Source: Anisodus tanguticus (lineage: Eukaryota; Streptophyta; Magnoliopsida; Solanales; Solanaceae). Taken from it: a stretch of 64,000 nucleotides of DNA. Below, piece by piece: positions 57,055 through 64,000 of this stretch. The stretch's first letter is position 1. Every line of letters begins with the position of its first letter. The notes beneath the pieces are model-generated. The model saw only the letters and a program-made list of their open reading frames with translations. It did no database searches and was not told where the DNA came from. The DNA lies in NCBI GenBank assembly GCA_034509755.1, contig CM067543.1:13144954-13208953 (forward strand), written 5' to 3'. The translations under genes were made by a program, and so were the position numbers.

Positions 57055-57246
57055 GCCTTGTTTAGAACAGAAATTGTGAAATGCCGAGTTATTAAAGTCA
57101 CGTTCATTATCACATTGGAATGATTTTATTGATTTTTCAAATTGTGTTGTAATGAATTTTTGAAACTCAAGGAATTTGGCAAAAACTTCAGATTTGAAAT
57201 TCAGTGGGTAAATCCAGACAAAATGTGAAAAATCATCTAAGAATAC

Positions 57247-58313
57247 TTAATAAAATTTGTGGCCCAAAGAGCTAACAATAGGAGATGTCCACAAATCAGC
57301 ATGAACAATATCAAAAGGAAAAAAAGTAATATTGTTTGATGACATAAATGGAAGACGAGTATGCTTGCCTAGAGGGCAGGAAAAACAGTGTTGGGCAATT
57401 TTCCCATTATTACATTGAATACGCTTAGAATTCTTAAGAAAATTAAAAACTGGGTCTCCGGGGTGTCCGAGTCTGGAGGGAGAGATCGCCGCAAGGGATA
57501 GAGGTGCTTGCGGTCTGACAACGGAAAATTGAGTAAATGGGTAGAGGTCTTCCACACTATTACAGCGTGTAAGAATTTTCCCCGTATTGAGTTCCTTCAA
57601 CGAAAAACCAAAAGGGTCAAATTCGACAGACACAGAATTATTACTAGTGAATTTTCTAACAAAGATTAAGTTGTTAATGATGTTAGGGGTGTATAGGACG
57701 TGTTTTAGAGAGAAAGGCGGGTGTGGATGTTTGGTGTGTGTGTGTTACCGTAACCTTCAATTGGAATATGATGACCATTGTCGACAGTAATAAATTGAGG
57801 ACACTTTAACCGAAGTAGTTGAGATAAGTTACCTGACAACCGGGTGAGGTGAGATGTGGTGCCGGTGTCCATGTACCAATTTTCGTTGGGCTGTTGAAGG
57901 TTGACGGTGCTGAAGGCCTGGCCCAAGTCGGTGGGAGCCAGGCTGCTGCTGCTGCTGGACCGCAACCAGGTGGGCCTGTTGCTGCTGCTGGTGGGCCTGC
58001 TTGGTGGCTGGGGCAGGGCCCAAGAGGCTAGTCGACCAAGGCTGCTAGAACGGGGCCCCTGCAGTTGGGTATGGACTTGCAGGCGAGGCCCAGTTCTGCT
58101 AGTTGGGCCATGCTGGCTGCTGTCCAGCCCACTGGAAATATGTCGGATTTGGGCCTGGCTGCTGTCCAGCCCACTGTTGTGTTTGGCCCTTGCCGCGACC
58201 CTTGCCTTTGTTATTGTTGTCGCGACCTCTGCCGCCACGCCCTCCGCCGCTGGGCTGCTGCTGTTGCGGTGGTGGCGTGTTTGTGTTGGCCACTGGTGTT
58301 GCCATCCCATCAA
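57247..58313 (-). pseudogene. Protease and GAG-pre-integrase of copia family 2
   Basis: 58313-57705 carries a Pro/Gln/Ser-rich linker and protease NWYMDTGTTSHLTRLSGNL with the DTG active site. 57633-57247 carries SVEFDPFGFSLKELNTGKIL and the pre-integrase part with SRLGHPGDPVFN; the Trp-His before SRLGH has been lost. It ends in DIVHADLWTSP, the first integrase Asp. A frame break lies near 57700. Confidence 0.78.
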
Positions 58314-59009
58314 CGGCTAACACTTTTTGATTATGTTCCTCTTGTTTAGCATGACGGGTTTCTTCCAACAATAGTTGTGACCGTGCCTTGGTGAAACTTG
58401 GTAGTGGGTCAGCCTGTTGAATCATCGTTGCAAGTGTATCGTATTCACCTTTCGGTAAACCCGCAACCAATTGAAGTACCATCTTAGTTTCAGAAACAGA
58501 ATTCCCGACGTTGGATAGTTGGTCGGCTATGAGTTTTAGTTGTTTGCAATATTCAGTCATGTTGTTAAAATTCTTGAGACGCGTATTGTGGAATTACTCC
58601 TCCAAATACACGGCACGAGTATTTTTATTGTCCTGAAAGATTTCTTCCAACCGCACCCAAAGGTCACGTGCCGTAGTGCCTGTTTTCATGATGGTACACA
58701 ACAAGTCTTTTGAGATGGTGTCGTATATCCACTGTTTGACGATGGCGTTAAGGCGACGCCATGTCGATTCGGCCATGTCGGAGGGACGAGGAACAGAGTC
58801 ATCAATATGGTCGAGCACGTTGTAGCACATGCATGAATATAAAACAGTTCAGTCCACATGGAATATTGACAGTCTTCTTGATCAAGAATTATAGGAATAA
58901 ATTTCTTGATGTTTGTAACGGCGAAGGCCGGGTGAAAAGAAGACGATGATCGTTGAGATGAGTTGTCAAAAGTGCCAGTGGAGGAACCGAAATTTGTGGG
59001 GGAAGACAT
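58099..59009 (-). pseudogene. Gag of copia family 2
   Basis: 59009-58686 starts MSSPTNFGSSTG and includes FHPAFAVTNIKKFIPIILDQ. A frameshift near 58830 leads to WIYDTISKDLLCTIMK and LEEIFQDNKNTRAV with a stop at 58594. 58560-58099 continues as MTEYCKQLKLIADQLSNVG and RSQLLLEETRHAKQ, then a Gln/Gly/Pro-rich tail. UBN2-type gag. The original frame needs one shift and one stop crossed. Confidence 0.8.
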
Positions 59010-59368
59010 GGTGGCTGCCTTGTTGCCGCCGGCCGAGGGAAGGGAAATATGGTGTCGGCCGAAAAGAAAAGGAAGGAGAAGAGTAGGGTTTAGGTTTTAG
59101 GCTCTTGCTACCATGTAAGATAGAATAATTTCCCTTAGGGATTCCTATAATTATTCACAATATATATAGTTGTACAAATGTTAATTCCTAATACAGTACG
59201 AATCCTAACTTACCTTACAAAGATTGATTCTAATACAATTAGAATCCTAAGTTACCTTAAATATACATCTATCATAATTACAAAATATACGGAGAATATT
59301 TGCTAATAAGTAATATACATATTATGCACATGTATATTGTGTGTATATTGTGTATATTTAACATTAGG

Positions 59369-60537
59369 ATGTTAGAGTTGATTTGCATCTCATAATAGTA
59401 GCTTTTATATCATTGCATTATTTATACTTGTAAAATCATGTTAGAAGTTTTTTCTTACGAGTTTCTTTAATAATGTGTTTAATTTTTTAAAACTTTTAAT
59501 GTACTTTTACAAATTTTTTTGTTATTATACTATTTTACTATATTATAAATTAAAAAATTAAAGATTTATAGAGCTTACGCCCCATGCCTCTAGGCTTACG
59601 CCTCGTCCCGTGTTAAATAAAATGTCCTGTCTCACGCCCCCGCCTTTTAAAACACTGGTCTAGAAACTTATAAAACTAAAGTATAGAAACTAATCTAACT
59701 ACTACTTATATTAGTACAAAGCAAATGATTAGGTACTGGATGCACTTCGCCAAAAAGATCAATGTACTACTAGGAATATTACTCACAATTTGAACTTGAT
59801 AATGGATATCCCCTGCAAATCGACTTGGCAATCAACATCAAAATATAATTAGTGCAATACATAGCTCTTACCAAAACACATACTAAATAAATTTAAATTA
59901 TTTTCGTATCTGAATGAGCAATACGTTATGTTTTGAGATGAATATCGGAACAAAAAGTGCAGTACTATCCTAACAACCCAATTCCACCAGCCAGGCTACA
60001 TAAGAGAACTAGTTGGAGGAGAATGATCCATACTTGACCAGTGGTTTTCCATCTTTTCACTACTAAAATCACTATTTTTTCACTAAAACATATTCGGTGG
60101 CTATTCTTATAGATATTTTGATCGAATCATTGAGAAAATAAATAATACTAGTGTTTTCACACGAAAAAAGTAGGAAGTTCCCCACTGTTTCAATGAGAAC
60201 ATGTTTCCGTTCATGCATTCGTTTTCGCAGTGAGCTAGTTCTGTGAAAATTAGGTGGAAAAATTATGTTTTATAACACAAAATTTCCAATAATTATCGTT
60301 GTAAAACCCTCTATTTCTAGTAGTGTTTTCAGAGGATTATACATATATGATCCATATTTGATCGGATTTGAATAAATCAGTTATTCAACCCGTTTTTAAC
60401 TGGGCTAGTTAGATGAATACTTGCTTGTTTTATCCATTTTGCAAGCACACACTTTATACATCCCTTCCTTGCAACTCTATCCTTACCTGACGGATAAACA
60501 TTACGAATAAAGGAAGAATAAACAAAAAATTAGACAT
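59369..60537. other. Non-coding, collinear with 19541-20680
   Basis: No gene. Holds the unit 2 CACTA-type MITE. It leads directly to the hevein-like relic at 60538 without the organelle-like insert of unit 1. Confidence 0.65.
60058..60325. mobile_element. CACTA-type MITE (unit 2)
   Basis: 268 bp, ends CACTACTAAAAT...ATTTCTAGTAGTG, TTT on both sides. Counterpart of 20214-20482. Confidence 0.7.
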
Positions 60538-60638
60538 ATGAAGATTTTTTTTTTGTGATTAACATTGTTGCTAACTACAAGTTCAATACCATGTGGAAGA
60601 CAAGCTGGTGGCCATAGGGATGGCAAATGTGATGGGGC
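60538..60638 (+). pseudogene. Hevein-like peptide relic (unit 2)
   Basis: ATGAAG, a T-run, TTGTTGCTAACTAC, then CCATGTGGAAGACAAGCTGG. In the proper frame the end reads LLLTTSS-CGRQAGG, the signal-peptide end and first-cysteine motif. The T-run breaks the frame, and nothing after the GGTGGCCATAGGG stretch can be aligned. The AGG is shared with copy C rather than A/B (ARG). Confidence 0.68.
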
Positions 60639-60639
60639 G

Positions 60640-62276
60640 GATAATTTTGGATTAACTTTTTGGCCGCATAATTTTTATATTAATATGGGTGTCTACGAAC
60701 CCGTATGTTTATATAGATTACGTATTTGAACATATTGAGAAAGTTCAGAGGCTTTAAGGGCAAGACCGTATTGTAAGCTCCGATCTCCGATTTTAAGGCA
60801 AGTTGAGACATTTCTTGACTCTATATGAGGTGTATTGTTGGTAATTGACTAACATTAAGGGAAATGGGTTTAAAAGGAGGTTCCAAACTTGTGAGGTGAC
60901 GAGCACATTTACAGGTATATGTGCTATGTTACGGGTAGTTGTTGAAATATGCCACTAAATAGGTATAATTCAAGAATGTCAAACCATGTGGGCATTAGTG
61001 ATAGTTGATCCTTTTGATTTGATTGCTTGTGTGCATACTGACTCTCTTAATTTGATTGCTATTCGTATACATCACTTCGGAATCCTCGTTTAATGATGAA
61101 AATGAGTTACTTTAAGCCTTTCTTTTATACAACATAATTACTTGATGATACATATGGTGATGCACAATGGGAAATAGTTTCGGTTGGAGTGATGAGATTG
61201 ATAACCGAATTGACTTAGTACCCGATGAAAAATAGTTTTAGGTGAATGTATGGACTTCGCGAGTCCACCATGGGTCATGCCTCACCATTAACGAAGCATG
61301 TGTAATCGTGTTTTGCATTTAGCCATTGCATTGCATATCATATCATCCGTATTGACTTCGTCTTTAATTTTCCTGATTTGAAATATGGGGATTGCTTTAG
61401 GATTATTTGTTCTTTCTGTTGATTTTGATATATGGTTAAGTTGTGGAACATTATTGGATCCCTATTTGTCGGATTATTACATTTATGTCATTATTAAGTA
61501 ACAAATCATAAAGAGTAGGAGTAAGAATTTGGAAGACCAACCGTCGTCACCGCTTCAGTTTAGGGTCAGTCGACGATGCTACTAAGTACACATTATTTTT
61601 CCGAACTCACTCTATATGACTTGTTGCACCCTTTTGTGTGCAGAGTCTGTTCCGAGCACCAATGGAGAGCGCGGAGTCGCCGATTGTTGATGCTACTACA
61701 TGGAGTTACCGAGGTGAGCAGCTTGGCTGATTCGCAACACCAGACTCCCTCTATTTATATTTATGATTTTGCCTTTCTATTTTCGGACAGTTGCACTTGT
61801 TTATTCCAGATCTGTATTTGTAAATTTTGTAGCTCTTGTACTTATAATACCAGGTTTTGGATTGTTTTGTACTCTCTCTGTCCCAATTTATATGACACGC
61901 TTTTCTTTTTATTAGTCAGTCTAAAAAAGAATGATACATTTTCCTATTTGGCAACAATTTAACTTTAAACTTTACCTTTTACGTTTAACGGGATGATCTA
62001 TAACCACACAAATATCTTTGACTTATTTTAGACGACAAGCTTCAAAAGTCTTCTTTTATTTCTTAAACTTCGTGCCCAATCCAACTATATCATATAAATT
62101 GGGAAGGACAGAGTAGTATTTTTCATATTTTATGAATATCAGACTTAGTTTATGAAATCATTCTCTGTCTTACTTTACTTTTCCTATTATTATTTGAATT
62201 ACAGTTTTAGAATGATTTAACGCCTATCAGATTGGGTGTAGGTGCGTTTATGACTTTTAAATTTTTGGGTCATGAC
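60640..62276. repeat. LTR-like block, unit 2 copy
   Basis: Collinear with 21650-23298, including the GTGTGCAGAGTCTG...GAGTCGCCGATTG stretch, and ends TCATGACA (the C-G of unit 1 mutated). Short internal deletions relative to unit 1 near 60640 and 61140. The 128-codon ORF at 61576 is not kept in unit 1 and is not a gene. Confidence 0.4.
61872..62113. mobile_element. Stowaway-like MITE (unit 2)
   Basis: Counterpart of 22938-23134 with the same CTGTCCCAATTTATATGA-type ends and TA flanks, plus about 45 extra internal bases near 61975-62020. Confidence 0.68.
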
Positions 62277-62303
62277 AAAAATACTATGGCGTTGGGATGT
62301 TGT

Positions 62304-62378
62304 GGGAGTGGGGGTTCCGGGATGGTGGGGGGTGGGATGATCAAGGGATGGGGGTTGGGACATGGGGTGTAGGGTGGG
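62304..62378 (+). other. Extended G-quadruplex-type tract (unit 2)
   Basis: About ten runs of three or more G on the plus strand within 75 bases, longer than the unit 1 tract at 23325-23358. Confidence 0.6.
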
Positions 62379-62544
62379 TGACGAGGAGATAATGAACATG
62401 AAATGTCATTTATGAAACTTATTTTTCCTACTTTGATTAGAAATGTCATTTTTCTCAATTTTAAGGTACTTACTTTCCTATAGAAAATGCTTTTGAAAAT
62501 ATTTTGACCAACCAAATATGAGGAAAACTTTCCTCTGCATCAAA

Positions 62545-62670
62545 CACCCTTAATCATGGAATTCTCCACATAGTAACACGGCAGAAGCTAGTGCTGTCCT
62601 TTTTGGGTTACAGCGGTGTCATCGTAATGGATATGACAGGAGTCCCTCATCACCACGGGAGGTGACAGCT
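62545..62670 (+). pseudogene. RNase H-like fragment (unit 2)
   Basis: AEASAVLFGLQRCHRNGYDR matches the relic at 31804, then breaks at CCCTCATCACCACGGGAGG as in unit 1. This copy preserves the reading frame a little further than 23557-23680. Confidence 0.55.
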
Positions 62671-62772
62671 GATTGATAAAAAAATACTTTCTTTGTTTCA
62701 CTTTAAATATTTTATTTCTTTATAGTCTGTTTTAAAAAATGTTTTATTCTATATTTGATAGCTCTCTAGTAT

Positions 62773-64000
62773 GTTGAGTTTTGCCATCACCTACAAGACG
62801 GGCCTTATGCCTCTCAAAACAACAATCAGATTTTTCCTTATGAGTAAAAATCCATATAAAACAAATCACATTGACACCAGGCAGACGGGACACTAACTCC
62901 CACGTCTTATTTTCAATAAAAGCATTATATTCATCATTCATAGTCATTTTTCAACTCAGGTCACGAAGGGAAGACATGGGGTTACGTGGTAGGGGTGATT
63001 TAGATCCAATAGAATTGAGATTGATTTTTTGTTTTGGTCTAAAAATATCACGTTGGCTACTAGTAACGGGCCCTTGACCCGGAATAGAAGTTGGCTGGAT
63101 CGGTGTCGGTGTAGTGATGTCGGTATCGATTCGGGTTAGGAGGACTTGGGCCGAGTGGCGGCTGGAATTAGACCAGCATGCAGTGGGCCAGCTGGCAGAA
63201 GTTGCTGACCGTGACCAATTGGACCAACAGGCAGTGGGCCTGCTGGCAAGAAATTCGGACAAGGGAGTGTTTGGCCAGCAGAAATTTTGCTGGACCGTGC
63301 CTGCTAGTTCAGGTTTCGAGGAATGGGCTGGATAAATGGTGGAGCACATACGGTGATATCCCATCATCCAAAAATTCATAAGACTTGGACTCATAATTAT
63401 GCAACTTAGCAAACGGAGATTGGGTTTCATCAAAACTGACATAGAGACTAATGATGATTTTAATAGAGGATAAATCAGAACATTTGTAACCACGATGATT
63501 ATAAGGGTAACCAAGAAACACACAAGAGGTATAGCGGGCTTGAAGTTTGTTAATGGTGGTAGAGGGAAATAGAGGATAACATAAACACCCTAAGATGAGA
63601 ATACGAAGGGTCTTTTTGATTAAGAATTTTGAGTAGTGAGTGGTATGCTAATCCTTTGCTAGGGAGTATGTTAAGAAGGTAAGTTGCCATTTGTAATGCA
63701 TGATGCCAAAATGAAGCTGGTAATGATGCATGGGCTAGTAATATACAAACAATATTATTAATGGTGTAGATTTTTCTTTCGGCTTTCCCATTTTGTGATG
63801 ACGTATGTGGACATGAAAATCAAAAATATATACCATTAACCTTACAAAATTCTCTAAATGAACCATTATCAAATTCCCTTCCTATATCACATTGAATGTT
63901 CTTAATTTCCCATTCAAATTGAGTACGGATGAATGCTCTAAATGATAGAAATGTGGAATAAACTTGAGATTTTTAAGATAACGGAAATGTCCGCAAAAAA
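62773..64000 (-). mobile_element. Ty1/copia relic running off the window end
   Basis: Minus strand, related to family 1. It starts abruptly inside RT at 62773 where unit 1 has plain flank (junction AGCTCTCTAGTA). 62947-62744: MTMNDEYNAFIENKTWELV, RLVGDGKTQ. 63523-62951: integrase end and a Ser/Thr/Ala-rich linker containing repeated QQAVG/ACWSNWSR-like text. 63600-64000 is integrase core in broken frames, where CDIGREFDNGSFREFCKVNG can be read near 63890. No LTR is seen. Confidence 0.75.

Larger units (their letters stand above)
54514..59308 (-). mobile_element. Ty1/copia family 2 element, near full length, nested
   Basis: LTRs 59114-59308 (5') and 54514-54709 (3') differ at about nine positions. 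On the minus strand they run TATTAGC...CTTAYA. Perfect AGTAA duplication (54509-54513 and 59309-59313). Primer site TGGTAGCAAGAGCC follows the 5' LTR (59113 leftward) and the polypurine tract GAGGGGGAG precedes the 3' LTR (54718-54710). Full gag-protease-integrase-RT-RNase H order. Frameshifts and stops are few, making it the best preserved element here. Confidence 0.92.
54266..59363 (-). mobile_element. Solo LTR of copia family 1, split by a nested element
   Basis: Left part 54266-54513 (TGGAAGAAATAATCCC...) and right part 59309-59363 (...TGTATATTTAACA) make one LTR of about 300 bp on the minus strand. The candidate target duplication is TTAAG (54261-54265)/TTAGG (59364-59368). The unit 1 empty site is GTTAAGATGTTAGAG at about 19526-19541. 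Confidence 0.8.
43648..62772 (+). repeat. Unit 2 of a direct segmental duplication (unit 1 is 1-23770)
   Basis: Collinear matches: 1-1220 with 43648-44866; 3442-6178 with 44868-46650; 6497-7895 with 46660-48075; 15599-19092 with 48076-51730; 19093-20680 with 53807-60523; 21379-23770 with 60538-62772. Both ends lie in repeats. The left limit in unit 1 coincides with the window start, so the true length may be greater. Confidence 0.88.

Noticed and set aside
57829..58349. Several overlapping plus-strand ORFs rich in Leu/Gly/Pro/Ala, opposite the copia gag tail
   Set aside because: Composition follows from the GC-rich Gln/Pro-coding strand of the minus-strand gag-protease linker. Shadow frames only.
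61576..61962. 128-codon ORF in the LTR-like block
   Set aside because: The unit 1 counterpart (22642-22851) stops after 69 codons, the similarity is DNA-level throughout, and no domain is recognised.

Overview
This is a repeat-rich plant nuclear window. It is AT-rich, and most of it is decayed LTR retrotransposons (mainly Ty1/copia), LINE fragments, MITEs and an organelle-like DNA insert. The style of the repeats suggests a eudicot, probably Solanaceae: LINE 3' ends with GTT tails, short-LTR copia elements with initiator-Met-type primer sites, and LTR-like blocks ending in TCGTGACA. The family assignment is inference from remembered repeat signatures, not from a search.

The only genes that look intact are four short, intronless genes for secreted hevein-like (chitin-binding type 1) peptides. 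Copy A is at 3604-3852, B at 16097-16336, A' at 45033-45281 and B' at 48598-48837. A fifth copy, C (24572-24784), is damaged in its promoter, chitin-binding core and C-terminus. Two short relics (about 21379-21478 and 60538-60638) keep only the end of the signal peptide and the first cysteine motif. All intact copies share a proximal promoter block, a TATA box about 95-110 bases before the ATG, and a similar 3' flank. This is a local birth-and-death cluster of putative antimicrobial peptides.

Layout. A large direct segmental duplication explains the window. About 1-23770 (unit 1) is collinear with about 43648-62772 (unit 2), and each unit carries its own insertions and deletions. Each unit runs: DUF1985-type transposon-gene pseudogene on the minus strand, hevein-like A, minus-strand copia relic, hevein-like B, short-LTR copia element directly downstream of B, CACTA-type MITE, hevein-like relic, LTR-like block with a Stowaway-like MITE, G-rich tract, RNase H relic. 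Unit 1 alone has two solo LTRs (4239-4601 and 4869-5574), a 6.3 kb copia element (8880-15174) carrying an inverted 1.3 kb copy of neighbouring DNA inside gag, and a roughly 700 bp insert with a plastid trnI-like end. Unit 2 alone has a solo LTR (54266-59363) with another copia element nested in it (54514-59308). Between the units (about 23770-43647) lie the damaged hevein copy C, a copia element with perfect target duplication (25770-30524), a SINE-like element, an RTE-type LINE (about 33290-36358), a MITE, a 5'-truncated LINE end, a deleted minus-strand copia, a possible transposase tail and a long LTR-like block. The window ends inside another minus-strand copia relic.

Because two copies of the locus are present, many insertions can be checked against an empty site in the other unit. 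That orders the events: family-3 copia insertion next to B and its gag-protease deletion, then block duplication, then unit-specific LTR insertions, the organelle-like insertion, the inverted filler and the deletions. I see no rRNA gene, complete tRNA gene or CRISPR array.
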